Part shown: positions 35,711 to 44,432 of the stretch, one piece after another | Numbering within the stretch: position 1 is the stretch's first letter | Layout of the letters: each line of letters starts with the position of its first letter | From: Candidatus Nitrotoga sp. HW29 | Lineage (GTDB): Bacteria > Pseudomonadota > Gammaproteobacteria > Burkholderiales > Gallionellaceae | Length of the DNA stretch: 64,000 nucleotides | Assembly: GCF_924101635.2 (NCBI RefSeq) | Contig: NZ_CAKMAA020000020.1 | Location: 1 to 64,000 of the forward strand | Direction: 5' to 3' | The notes under the pieces: generated by a model | Told to the model about the DNA's origin: nothing | Seen by the model: only the letters and a program-made list of their open reading frames with translations | Databases searched by the model: none | Translations under genes and position numbers: made by a program

Positions 35711-36070
35711 ATGGCAACATTCATAATATCCGGTAGTCGAGGCACAGATGATCCGACAATGGCCACGCTGCCCTTTATAGCCGCGAAGACGGCAAAGGAG
35801 CAAGGGCATGATGTGGTGCTTTGGCTTTGGAACGAAGCCGTGACGCTCGGTCGCAAAGGAACAGCCGATTATATCCATGGTGTGAATTTGACTCCATTGA
35901 AAGAACTATTGGCTGCGGTACAGGCGACGGGTGTGCAGATTTGGGTTTGTGGCGCCTGCGCCGTGGCTCGGCAGATTATGGAAAATGATCTGGTAACGGG
36001 GGCATCAATAAAAGGGATGCCGGATTACATCAAGGCCGTGGCCGAACGTGACCGTAATGTGATGTTCTGA
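35711..36070 (+). CDS. DsrE-family protein
   Basis: A 119-residue protein of the DsrE/DsrF-like sulfur-handling fold, with FIISGSRGTDDPTMATLPF at the N terminus and VWVCGACAVAR-type (IWVCGACAVARQ) Cys region near residue 80. The last block is typical of small DsrE proteins carrying a Cys that may take part in sulfur transfer, but no substrate is known. It is downstream of the tetraheme cytochrome with the same orientation. Confidence 0.78.
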   Translation: MATFIISGSRGTDDPTMATLPFIAAKTAKEQGHDVVLWLWNEAVTLGRKGTADYIHGVNLTPLKELLAAVQATGVQIWVCGACAVARQIMENDLVTGASIKGMPDYIKAVAERDRNVMF

Positions 36071-36311
36071 TCGTTGTATCCGTTATCTTGACCGCGTTCA
36101 TTTGTGCTTAGATATTGAAGACGTGCTTAACCTGTGCGTTGTGGCAACCGTGCATAATTTAGGAGACGCTGTGCAAATTTGTTGGACTGATAGTTAGGAG
36201 GGGCTCTGATCTGGCGGCGTAGGTGGCGCATTGAAATGGAGCATATGGTCTGATCACTCTCTATCCGCCGGCGGCAATTGGTAAGGTCAACCTAAGCCCA
36301 ATTTGTGTCGG

Positions 36312-38048
36312 TCAGCGGGAAAAGGCTTGGTCGCGCAAGTTCGAACTAATCGGTAACGGTTGTATAAATGCGTCGTGCAAGCTTAGAAAGACGCGATGCC
36401 GAAGCTGTAGTTGCGTCCACAGCGGCGTATGGCATAGCCGATCCATTACCGGCCCTTTGACTTCAGCGAGAGCCAAATCAATACCGCGCTGCGCCAGATT
36501 TTGTTCCATCTGCGTCAGCATACCCAGCGCAGTAGCATCGATCTGATTGACGGCCGCACAGGCAAGCACCACTCGCTTGATTGACGGGTCAGCCGCTAAT
36601 AATAATTCGATTCGGTCTTCTACTACCAGGGCGTTAGCGAAATAAAGGCTTTCATCAATGCGAAGTGCGAGTAGTCCCGGCACAGTTTCAACCTTACGCC
36701 GTTGCACATTCCGAAAATGCTCGGTACCCGGCACCCGGCCCAGCACGGCGATGTGCGGGTGGCTGCTACGCCATACCAATACACCTAGAGAAAACACCAC
36801 GCCCATCAGGATGCCCGCCTCTACCCCCAGTGCGATCACGCCACCGGCGGTGGCCAGTAAGGAAACCGCATCAGCACGGTCGTAATGCCAGGCCTTCTTT
36901 AATGTTTCAGTGTCGATCAGTGAGGTCACAGCGATGATGATCGTGGCCGCTAACACCGCGTGGGGGAGATAGTAGAAAAGACCGGTGAATGCAGCGATGA
37001 CCAGAGTCATGAGTATTGCGGAAATCACGCCTGCCAAGGGAGTGCGCGCGCCGGCAGAAAAGTTGACGACCGACCGCGCGAATCCGCCAGTGACCGGGAA
37101 GCCGCCCGACAGCGCACTCGCCACATTGGCCGCGCCAAGACCCAGTAACTCGCGGTTGGGTTGTATTCGTTGCTGGCGTTTGAATGCTAGCGATTGTGCG
37201 ACAGACACGCTCTCGACAAATCCGACCAGAGAGATTAGTAGCGCTGGCAACCATAGCTGTCCCAGTGTGTTTGGATCTAGTACCGCCATTGTAAAGTGGG
37301 GCAAACCCTGCGGTACGTGGCCTACTACGCTTACGCCTGCAATCTGGTCCAAATGGAATACTGCCACCAGCGCTGTGGTGGCAGTGACCGTTACCATGGG
37401 TGCCAGCTTTGCCATTAGTTCAGCCATCTTGACCGACAGACCCATACGAGCCAGTGTCTGAGCCATGAAATGGCGCGCAACCCACAGAAATAGTAGGCTG
37501 CCCAGGCCGATCGTCAGCGTCACCAACTGTGTTTGCGGCAGCGCGTGCACCAGGCCTTTCACGGTTTCTAACATATTGGAGCCGGTCACCGTAACGCCCA
37601 TTAGATGTTTCAACTGCCCCACTACGATCAATATAGCCGAGCCGGAGATAAAACCGCTGATGACCGGATGACTGAGGAAATACGCCAGGAAACCCAAGCG
37701 CAACACGCCAAAAGCAAACAACATGACACCCGACAAGAATGACAGCTGTACCGCCAGTGCTACATATTCGGCAGTGCCTGTAGCGGCCAGCGGCTGTAAG
37801 GCGCTGGCCGTCATTAATGAAGCGACTGCCACCGGCCCAACGGCCAGCGTCATGCTGGAACCCAGCAGCGCGTAGGCCACGATCGGCAGAACACTGGTGT
37901 ACAAACCGATTTCGAGTGGCAGCCCGGCCAGAAGAGCATATGCCAGGCTTTGAGGGATGAGCATCACTGTGACGATCACGCCGGCGGTGATGTCACCTGA
38001 CAGCCAAGCCTTTTGGTAGTGGCACAGCCATTCGGGTAATGCTTTCAT
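36312..38048 (-). CDS. SulP-family anion transporter with STAS domain
   Basis: A 578-residue transporter with about 10-12 membrane segments, including the SulP signature region ITAGVIVTVMLIPQSLAYALL and a Pro-rich AVGPVAVASLM. A cytosolic STAS domain follows from about residue 430 (IDESLYFANALVVEDR, ATALGMLTQMEQ). Family members move sulfate, bicarbonate or other anions; selectivity cannot be read. The ATG at 38048 is preceded by AAGGAAA, and the longer frame runs into the decayed YeeE gene. Next to the sulfur-responsive regulator, sulfate or sulfite is plausible. Confidence 0.9.
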   Translation of the reverse strand: MKALPEWLCHYQKAWLSGDITAGVIVTVMLIPQSLAYALLAGLPLEIGLYTSVLPIVAYALLGSSMTLAVGPVAVASLMTASALQPLAATGTAEYVALAVQLSFLSGVMLFAFGVLRLGFLAYFLSHPVISGFISGSAILIVVGQLKHLMGVTVTGSNMLETVKGLVHALPQTQLVTLTIGLGSLLFLWVARHFMAQTLARMGLSVKMAELMAKLAPMVTVTATTALVAVFHLDQIAGVSVVGHVPQGLPHFTMAVLDPNTLGQLWLPALLISLVGFVESVSVAQSLAFKRQQRIQPNRELLGLGAANVASALSGGFPVTGGFARSVVNFSAGARTPLAGVISAILMTLVIAAFTGLFYYLPHAVLAATIIIAVTSLIDTETLKKAWHYDRADAVSLLATAGGVIALGVEAGILMGVVFSLGVLVWRSSHPHIAVLGRVPGTEHFRNVQRRKVETVPGLLALRIDESLYFANALVVEDRIELLLAADPSIKRVVLACAAVNQIDATALGMLTQMEQNLAQRGIDLALAEVKGPVMDRLCHTPLWTQLQLRHRVFLSLHDAFIQPLPISSNLRDQAFSR

Positions 38049-38094
38049 GACGTTTCCTTGAATATGAGGTTCGCGATAGCTCAGACGTTCCGGG

Positions 38095-38381
38095 TTAACC
38101 CGTAAAACCGAGAAGAGCGAGCGCCCACACCCACAACATACCGGCAATCACCATAGTGGGCCAGCCACCGTGGCATACAACAACGGCACAATGAATACGC
38201 CCGCGAGGAATGAGAGCTGCTAGCCGGCATCACCTTTTACAGAACGCAATAGGCCGCTCACGATGTCACTGACACCCAAGGTTCATCCATTAACCGGGAT
38301 GAAAAATGCCAAGGCTAAGTCCAACCGCATGCCGTTGGACAGCGAGGCAAAGGGCGTAGCGCTATTCCAGTCGATCATCAT
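38095..38381 (-). pseudogene. YeeE/YedE-family sulfur transporter remnant
   Basis: The minus strand encodes fragments matching the YeeE/YedE (DUF395) small subunit: MIDWNSATPFASLSNG up to a stop, then in another frame VSDIVSGLLRSVKGD, LSFLAGVFIVPLLY and finally GMLWVWALALLGFTG before TAA. At least two stops or frame changes and a size of 287 bp against about 420 show it is dead. It lies between BigR-like regulator and sulP, the usual place for such transporters in sulfide-responsive operons. Confidence 0.82.
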
Positions 38382-38387
38382 ATTGAT

Positions 38388-38711
38388 TTAGTCCTTCGGG
38401 GTTCCACAAAATTGCTCGTACAGCACGTTCATTACCGCCAGCGCCTGTGGGCTGTCGATGCGGTAATAGATATGCTTGCCCTCTCGGCGTGTGCTGACAA
38501 GCCCTTCATCGCGCAATATACTCAGCTGCTGGGACAGCGTTGGCTGCACGATGTCTAAGAGCTCTTCCAATGCACCCACACGCTTTTCACCCTGTGCCAG
38601 TTGGCACAGCAGCAGCATCCGGTCGGGGTTGGACAGCACCTTCATCAGGCGACTTGCCTTATCGGCTGATTGGCGCAGGATGTCGATGTTCATTCCCGTG
38701 TTGGCTTTCAT
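38388..38711 (-). CDS. ArsR-family repressor, BigR/SqrR-like
   Basis: A 107-residue winged-helix repressor. MLLLCQLAQGEKR has Cys near 36 and LYEQFCGTPKD has Cys near 103; this pair matches the two cysteines that form a polysulfide bridge in the BigR, SqrR and YgaV group. HTH helices are at about 45-75 (IVQPTLSQQLSILRDEGLV). It is directly upstream of the YeeE remnant and sulP and probably controls them. The two-cysteine reading is the main evidence for sulfur sensing. Confidence 0.85.
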   Translation of the reverse strand: MKANTGMNIDILRQSADKASRLMKVLSNPDRMLLLCQLAQGEKRVGALEELLDIVQPTLSQQLSILRDEGLVSTRREGKHIYYRIDSPQALAVMNVLYEQFCGTPKD

Positions 38712-39090
38712 ATAACGAATGTTTTCCTGATAAATTTACATTAAAACATAATATCTATATATATTTTTTTAGTAAATATAATGTTGATTTTTAAATCAAA
38801 ATTACTACGGGCGTATTTCAAAATGGAGATGAATTGGGGACCTGTTCCAGGAACAAAACATACGAACAAATCGCCGAGGGCATTGCATAGCGCCATGATG
38901 CACTTATTGATCCGGCCAGTTGAAATTTTAAACTTCAGGGACGCTCTATCTCTTGACTGTATGGCTAGTATCTACTGGTGATGGTGTCAAAATTTCAGCC
39001 ACGAAACTACCGTTTAGACCGTTGGGTGGTGGCAGCTTTCGTTCCAAGCCAGTGCTGCAGCTACGATGTTCGCTCCTTACGCCGGCCTTG
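38712..39090. other. Intergenic region, no gene supported
   Basis: 379 bp between the BigR-like repressor and the MocR-like regulator gene. The first 80 bp are AT-rich and likely hold the repressor promoter. The rest shows no gene, repeat or structured RNA that I can support. Confidence 0.4.
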
Positions 39091-40494
39091 TCAGGAAAAC
39101 GTACGGATAAGTTGATGTAGACGGTCGCATGCGGCGGAAAATTGATCTTCGTCTGCGGTGGCCACACCGAGAAGAAGCCCCGAACGCCTAACACCGAGAG
39201 GACTAAACCATGCAGAAATTGGAGATGGCGCTAATCCGAAGGCCAATGCTTCTCGGGCAATTACGCTATCGCGCGCCCCTTCGGGCAGCCAAAGAAGCAC
39301 CCCGAGACCAGCCGGATGCGCGGGATAACCCATAGATTGCAGCATGGTATGGAGTGCATTGCTTCGACCGGCATACACGCGCTTCATGCGGCGCAGATGC
39401 CGCATATAGTGCCCGTTGCGCATGAGCTCGGCCGTTGCCAACTGTACGGCGGGGCCGGGAGCCGGCGCGAGACACATGACCGCTTCGGCAAACTGCGAAA
39501 CCAACGCGGTAGGTGCGACGACAAAGCCGAGTCGAAGCGTGGGACTGATCGTCTTGCTAAATGAACCGATGTGGATGACGCGTCCGGTGCTGTCCAGTGA
39601 TGTCAGGGCAGGTGCCGCACGTCGTTTCAGTTGGAGTTCACCGAGATAGTCATCCTCAATAATCCACGCCCCGGTATGCGTCGCCCATTCGATCAATTTA
39701 ACCCGCCGAGCAAACGACAGAGGTACTCCGGTTGGGGCTTGTTGGCCTGGTGTTACTAGCGCCAAGGCGGCATCAGCGGCGTGCTGTATCCCATAAGCAA
39801 CGTCAATCCCGTCTTCGTCAACGGCGATCGGGACCGGGGTGAGACGAGCAATTTCCAGTGCCCTACGGCTGGGAGGAAACCCCGGGTTCTCCACCCACGC
39901 ACGTTGCCCTTCGGCGTTGAGGATCCTGAGCGTAATGCCGAGTGCACCGGAGAAGCCCGCTGTAATAAATATCTGAGATGGACGGCATTTAATGCCTCGC
40001 GAAAGTGCCAGATGTGCTGCAATTTCGCATCTGAGTTCAGATTCGCCGCGAGGATCCGGATAGATAAGAGGGGCGCTTAGTTCGGCACGAGCTGCAGAAG
40101 CACGTAATCGGGCAAAAAGTGTGACCGGGAAACTATCTGAGGAGGGCACGCCATTTTGGAAAATCGAGGTTCCGGTAAGAAAGTCTTGGTACAACGGTGG
40201 CAACAAATCTGCTTTAAATGGAGCCTGAAATGTAATCTTTGCCGGATGATCGGCCACTCTGGTGCCGCCAGGACTAGAGGAGACGACGAGTTGTTTATCC
40301 ACCAATCGCTCGTAAGCCGTCTTGACGGTGCCTCTTGCGACCCCTAGTTGTGCAGCAAGATCCAGCCACGAGGGTAGCCGTGCACCTGGCGCGAGCACAC
40401 CACTGTCGATTGCTGCCGTGATGCCAATGCGAATTTGTTCGGCTAAAGACGTCTCTATCGTTCGATCCAGCTTGAAGTCTAATATTTTTTCCAT
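39091..40494 (-). CDS. MocR/PdxR-family transcriptional regulator
   Basis: A 467-residue regulator. Residues 10-78 are a GntR-type winged helix (GVLAPGARLPSWLDLAAQLGVARGTVKTAYERL split into helices), and the rest is an aspartate aminotransferase-like domain with the PLP lysine in IGSFSKTISPTLRLG near 310. The domain binds effector rather than catalysing transamination in known members. The gene is divergent from a cupin and an AhpD-like gene across 92 bp, which it probably controls. Effector unknown. Confidence 0.9.
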   Translation of the reverse strand: MEKILDFKLDRTIETSLAEQIRIGITAAIDSGVLAPGARLPSWLDLAAQLGVARGTVKTAYERLVDKQLVVSSSPGGTRVADHPAKITFQAPFKADLLPPLYQDFLTGTSIFQNGVPSSDSFPVTLFARLRASAARAELSAPLIYPDPRGESELRCEIAAHLALSRGIKCRPSQIFITAGFSGALGITLRILNAEGQRAWVENPGFPPSRRALEIARLTPVPIAVDEDGIDVAYGIQHAADAALALVTPGQQAPTGVPLSFARRVKLIEWATHTGAWIIEDDYLGELQLKRRAAPALTSLDSTGRVIHIGSFSKTISPTLRLGFVVAPTALVSQFAEAVMCLAPAPGPAVQLATAELMRNGHYMRHLRRMKRVYAGRSNALHTMLQSMGYPAHPAGLGVLLWLPEGARDSVIAREALAFGLAPSPISAWFSPLGVRRSGLLLGVATADEDQFSAACDRLHQLIRTFS

Positions 40495-40586
40495 GCTTCA
40501 TGGTACATCGAAAATATACGTTTCTGGTTCTTTTTAATGAACTGCTGCGGCTGCATACTACTGGTGTCGTATTTAAGGAGATATCT

Positions 40587-41003
40587 ATGAAACCCAAGCA
40601 TATTTTGCTGCCCCTGCTGACCGCTATAGTGATGTCGTTTGCCGGCGCGGCCGGTGCCCACAGTCCCGCCGAGACAGTTAAAGCCAATTTCTCGCACGCC
40701 CTGCCGAATGTACCCGGTAAGTCACTCGTGGCCGTGGAGGTGTTTTACCCACCTGGGGCAGCGTCGATGCCGCACCGTCATGCTCAATCGGCGTTTATTT
40801 ATGCCTACGTCGTTTTTGGGCGAATCGTAAGCCAAGTGGCGGGGCAGCCAGAGCGTACTTACGTTGCAGGAGAGAGCTTCCATGAGGTACCAGGAGCGCA
40901 TCACCTGATCAGTCGCAACGCTAGCGAAACAGAATCGGCCAAGCTACTCGCCGTATTTGTCGTCGATACAGACGACAAAGCCCTGACTACTCCTGACAAA
41001 TAG
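40587..41003 (+). CDS. Exported cupin-domain protein
   Basis: A 138-residue single cupin with a signal peptide (PLLTAIVMSFAGAAGA to about residue 23). The first cupin motif, PGAASMPHRHAQSAFIYAYVV, has metal-binding His residues; the second, PGAHHLISRN, gives a further His. The start at 40587 follows AAGGAG by six bases. It is cotranscribed with the AhpD-like gene ten bases downstream, a pair found under MocR-like control in other Betaproteobacteria. The ligand is unknown. Confidence 0.83.
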   Translation: MKPKHILLPLLTAIVMSFAGAAGAHSPAETVKANFSHALPNVPGKSLVAVEVFYPPGAASMPHRHAQSAFIYAYVVFGRIVSQVAGQPERTYVAGESFHEVPGAHHLISRNASETESAKLLAVFVVDTDDKALTTPDK

Positions 41004-41013
41004 GAATTTTGAA

Positions 41014-41475
41014 ATGAGCGAAAGATTGAATTACACGAAAGCCTCGCCTGGTGGCGTGAAAGCCTTTGGCAGTGTTTATGGTTACATCATGCAATCTGGG
41101 CTTGATGAAATTTTGGTCGAACTGGTCTACCTGCGCGTTAGCCAAATCAATGGTTGCGCTTATTGTCTGGACATGCACACCCGCGGCCTTATCAAAAAGG
41201 GGGGCAATATCGAGAAACTGGCGCTTGTGCAAGTATGGCAGGAGGCCGGTGATTTGTTCAGTGATCGGGAACGGGCGGGCCTTGCATGGGCGGAAACGGT
41301 TACTCGGGTAGCACAGACCGGCGTTCCGGATGCCGAATTCGAAGCCGCCGCCTGCGTCTTTGATGAGAAGGAACTAGCCGACTTGACCATGGCCATCAGC
41401 CTGATGAACGCATACAACCGCCTTGCGATCAGCTTCCGTCGCATACCGGAAGCCGTTCTTGCGAACAGAAACTGA
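41014..41475 (+). CDS. AhpD-like carboxymuconolactone decarboxylase-family protein
   Basis: A 153-residue all-helical protein of the CMD/AhpD family. INGCAYCLDMHT near residues 46-57 has the CxxC plus His redox centre of alkylhydroperoxidases, so peroxidase-like activity is likely. It has no signal peptide. It follows the cupin gene by ten bases and is followed by IS remnants. Confidence 0.86.
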   Translation: MSERLNYTKASPGGVKAFGSVYGYIMQSGLDEILVELVYLRVSQINGCAYCLDMHTRGLIKKGGNIEKLALVQVWQEAGDLFSDRERAGLAWAETVTRVAQTGVPDAEFEAAACVFDEKELADLTMAISLMNAYNRLAISFRRIPEAVLANRN

Positions 41476-41520
41476 CGTCACGGGGTACTACCGGACACGC
41501 AAACGCTATAGATTAGGCCC

Positions 41521-41617
41521 ACAAGTGGTGAGGATCGCGCGCTCACGGTCGAGCAGGAGGAGAAGGTACAGCGCATCATCTGTGACAAACGCCCCGAGCA
41601 GCTGAAGATGGAGTTTG
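41521..41617 (+). pseudogene. IS630-family transposase, N-terminal fragment
   Basis: Translation of 41521-41617 gives TSGEDRALTVEQEEKV and then QRIICDKRPEQLKMEFA. This matches the helical N-terminal region of IS630 transposases (usual form LTPEQEEAIRRLICDKTPDQLKLPFALW). It breaks off abruptly at the start of an unrelated IS5-type sequence at about 41618. No start codon or remainder is present. Confidence 0.7.
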
Positions 41618-42188
41618 CTCTAATGAGCAACTTTTCGCCGAAGTCGGACGTATCCTCCAAGGCAGTGGCATGACCCTCAAGACCGGTACGATTGTCGATG
41701 CCACCCTTATCGCGGCCCCCAGCTCAACCAAAAACGTCGTGAAGAAGCGTGATTCTGAAATGCACCAGACGCGCAAAGGGCAACAATGGTACTTTGGCAT
41801 GAAGCTGCACATTGGCGTGGACAGTCAAAGCGGCCTGGCGCACAGTGCCGTTGTCACCCCGTCCAACGTGCATGACAAACATCCCCTGCCTGATTTGTTG
41901 CATGGTCATGAGCAGCGCGTTTATGGTGATCGCGCCTATGCCAGTCAAAAGGATTTAATCCTCAGCAAAGCGCCCAAGGCCCGCGACTTCACCAATTGTC
42001 GCACCCGTAAGGCTGGCGGCAAGGTCGATGAGGTCAAGCGCCGCAAAAACCGCAACAAGTCAAAGATAAGAACCCGCGTCGAACACGTCTTTGCCATGAT
42101 CAAACGACTGTGGGGTTTTACCAAAGTGCGCTACCGTGGTTTAGCCAGGAATGCTGGTCGCGTATTTACCTGTCTCGAAATCGATTGA
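41618..42188 (+). pseudogene. IS5-family transposase, N-terminally truncated
   Basis: After NEQLFAEVGRILQGSGM (41622-41672) the frame continues for 172 codons. It shows the DDE landmarks TIVDATLIAAPSSTKN, GMKLHIGVDSQSGLAHS, VYGDRAYAS and KIRTRVEHVFAMIKRLWG. The N-terminal third has been replaced by an IS630 fragment, so it cannot be active. Terminal repeats were not found. The element is an IS5-group DDE transposase by the HVFAMIKRLWG end. Confidence 0.85.
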
Positions 42189-42338
42189 TGGCACAGATGC
42201 GCCTATAGCGGGCAAAAAGCCCAAGGAGCTGCCTGAAAGGGCAAAATAAAACGGGCTGAACTTGCTTTTTTGCATAATCACGCATATTCCGTAATTAAAA
42301 TCTCAGAAATGCGGGGCTTATTCAGCGTAGCCTTAAAT

Positions 42339-42368
42339 GTTAAGAGCAGGCCTAGGCCTGCTCTTAAC
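42339..42368. terminator. Perfect 30-bp palindrome downstream of nirK
   Basis: GTTAAGAGCAGGCCT followed immediately by its exact complement AGGCCTGCTCTTAAC, with no loop. It lies 23 bp beyond the nirK stop and probably ends that transcript, and perhaps also read-through from the IS remnants on the other side. There is no strong T-run on the minus side. Confidence 0.65.
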
Positions 42369-42390
42369 TAACAAAATAGCTTACTAAAAA

Positions 42391-43335
42391 TTACCTGATC
42401 AAGATTTGATCGCCATGTCCTTTCTTCGGGTCAGCATCGGGTTTGTTCATCAAAACCGTGATAGCACCACGCAACGCTGCTCCCATTGCATGATCGACGA
42501 TTGCGACATTGGTTGGACGATCAGCTGGCGAAACGATATCAAATATATCGCCTTCGGATACTGCCACGTTGTATGTTTGAATACCGTAGAGCGTATTTTT
42601 TGGGTTGCCGTTGATATAAACACGATCCCAAATTCCAGCGATAGGATGCAGAGCGACTGGATTGTTGATGTTCGCATTCACGAAGAAAATACGAACGCGT
42701 TCGCCCGGTTTTGATTCCAGAACCTGCGTTGCATTGGGTTCATGAACAGGATCGTAGTGGAACATTTTACCGTTGATGAGCGCACCTTTCCAATTTGTAT
42801 TTTCAAGTAAACCGGTGATGTTTTCACTGTCAGGGAAATATTGTTGCTGAATCAGCATATATTCACGGTCTGCTTTTGGATAGTTCTTCTTATCTTTTGG
42901 ATCAACAATGATCATGCCGTACATTCCCTTGGCAATATGCTGAGCCATCGTGCTCGCGCCACAGTGGTACATAAATACGCCTGGAACTTTGGCTTCAAAC
43001 TTGAAATGTTTACTTTGTCCCGGCTTGATTTCACCAAATTCATTGAGCACATCAACCTGGGCTGCGTGAAAGTCCATTGCGTGTGAATTTTTATTTTCAG
43101 GTGGATTAATTAGCGTGAAATCAACCGTATCACCTTCGTCTACGCGAACAGGCTTACCGGGAATGGAGCCGTCGAATGTCCAGGCTGCCATTTTGACATC
43201 GCCCTTATTATTCACGGGCAGATCAACTTCCATAGCCGTCATTGTGACTTTAACGGTTTTTGCGAGTACTTGCTGTGCAGAAAAAAGCCCAGTTACCAGC
43301 ATCACAGCAACCGCTGTAGTTTTAAGCTTATACAT
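42391..43335 (-). CDS. nirK: Copper nitrite reductase NirK
   Basis: A 314-residue two-domain multicopper nitrite reductase that makes nitric oxide from nitrite in the periplasm. A signal peptide ends at QQVLA. Copper ligands are visible: HAMDFH (type 1 and type 2 His with the catalytic Asp between), MYHC with type 2 His and type 1 Cys, QHIAKGM with type 1 His and Met, ALHPIAG (catalytic His) and VDHAMG (third type 2 His). The CGASTMAQH loop is one residue shorter than the Alcaligenes one and resembles the ammonia-oxidiser type. It is the last gene of the ncg cluster. Confidence 0.93.
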   Translation of the reverse strand: MYKLKTTAVAVMLVTGLFSAQQVLAKTVKVTMTAMEVDLPVNNKGDVKMAAWTFDGSIPGKPVRVDEGDTVDFTLINPPENKNSHAMDFHAAQVDVLNEFGEIKPGQSKHFKFEAKVPGVFMYHCGASTMAQHIAKGMYGMIIVDPKDKKNYPKADREYMLIQQQYFPDSENITGLLENTNWKGALINGKMFHYDPVHEPNATQVLESKPGERVRIFFVNANINNPVALHPIAGIWDRVYINGNPKNTLYGIQTYNVAVSEGDIFDIVSPADRPTNVAIVDHAMGAALRGAITVLMNKPDADPKKGHGDQILIR

Positions 43336-43409
43336 ATTATTCCCCTGTTTAATTAAAGTTAACTACAAATTGCTTATTTCTTGTTGCCATTTCTTTACGA
43401 CTGCTACTA

Positions 43410-43760
43410 CTAACCAAATTTGCACTTACATAACATGCGTAGATGCTGCACTAAATCCTTGATCTCCTCGTCACTTAAGGTTGCCCCCCAAGGAGGCATC
43501 AATACTGATTTATCAATGGATGGCCCGCCTTCTTTGATTGCTTTGAACAAAGTCTCGTCCGAACGACCTGACATTGACTTTGTATCGGTGTGATCACGTG
43601 GTATGACTGACATGTCTCGCGTGTTAACACCTTTTCCGGTTCCCTCACTACCGTGGCATTGAACACAATAAGCTTTGTAATTGTCAGCGGGTGTTTCCTT
43701 GGCTTGGGCTTGAATTGAGAAAGCCGCCAGGAAAAACAACAAAAATAATTTAGTTGGCAT
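43410..43760 (-). CDS. ncgC: NcgC-like monoheme cytochrome c
   Basis: A 116-residue periplasmic cytochrome with a signal peptide (to about QAQA, residue 20) and CVQCHGSEGTGKG. The axial Met is probably in SVLMPPWG. Its C terminus holds an unusual LCKCKFG with two extra Cys. The ATG at 43760 has AAGGAGG seven bases upstream and is preferred to a GTG at 43766; the gene overlaps the ncgB stop by 11 bp. Order and size match ncgC of Nitrosomonas. Confidence 0.88.
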   Translation of the reverse strand: MPTKLFLLFFLAAFSIQAQAKETPADNYKAYCVQCHGSEGTGKGVNTRDMSVIPRDHTDTKSMSGRSDETLFKAIKEGGPSIDKSVLMPPWGATLSDEEIKDLVQHLRMLCKCKFG

Positions 43761-44430
43761 TTGCACCCTCCTTGCTCAAGGTCTCAAGATAATGAACCAT
43801 TTTCTGTATATTCACGTCTGATAGATTTTTATTTGGCATCATGGATTTGGGCTCCCAAGCTTGGGGAGACCTGATGAAACTCGCCATATATTGCGGTTGC
43901 AAGCGCTTGGCCGCCGTATAAAGTTCTGGCCCCGATGCTCCACCATATTCAGGTTCGATCAAGTGGCAAGCCATACAGCCCAAAAATTTATTGAAAGCCA
44001 TTTCCCCCATTTGCTTTGATACCGTGCCGGGCTCAACTTTCTCTTTGGCGATCAAGTTGTCATGCGGTTTCATCTTCATGAGCTCGGCTGCAACTGAGGT
44101 GGCATCGGCCTTGGAAAGTGCGACGTGATCCGTGAGCGTCGAAGCATCAACTTCATCACCTTTGGGTCCAGATTTAATATGCCCGCCGTAGTACATCCCG
44201 GCTGGACGTATCCGGGCAGGCTTTTGCAGCCACGATACAAGCCATTCTTGACGATATTTATTGCCCGCGTAAAAAAGATCCGGCCCTTTTTTTTCAAAGG
44301 CAGTTTTTAATGTTTGTGCTGCCGGTCCCTTAGTATTGTGACAGGCTGAACAGCTCCCTTGAAGCATTCCTCCCTCAGCGAGAACAGCTCCAGAAAAACC
44401 GAGTAAGGCAACAAAAACTATTCGCTTCAT
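43750..44430 (-). CDS. ncgB: NcgB-like diheme cytochrome c
   Basis: A 226-residue protein with a signal peptide (to VLA, about 18) and two heme sites, CSACH near 27 and CMACH near 151. The region PDLFYAGNKYRQEWLVSWL between them is shared with the tetraheme cytochrome at 34032. The AGGAGATAAAT ribosome site lies inside the end of ncgA. By position and heme count it is the ncgB equivalent of the Nitrosomonas nirK operon. Confidence 0.9.
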   Translation of the reverse strand: MKRIVFVALLGFSGAVLAEGGMLQGSCSACHNTKGPAAQTLKTAFEKKGPDLFYAGNKYRQEWLVSWLQKPARIRPAGMYYGGHIKSGPKGDEVDASTLTDHVALSKADATSVAAELMKMKPHDNLIAKEKVEPGTVSKQMGEMAFNKFLGCMACHLIEPEYGGASGPELYTAAKRLQPQYMASFIRSPQAWEPKSMMPNKNLSDVNIQKMVHYLETLSKEGANAN

Positions 44431-44432
44431 AT

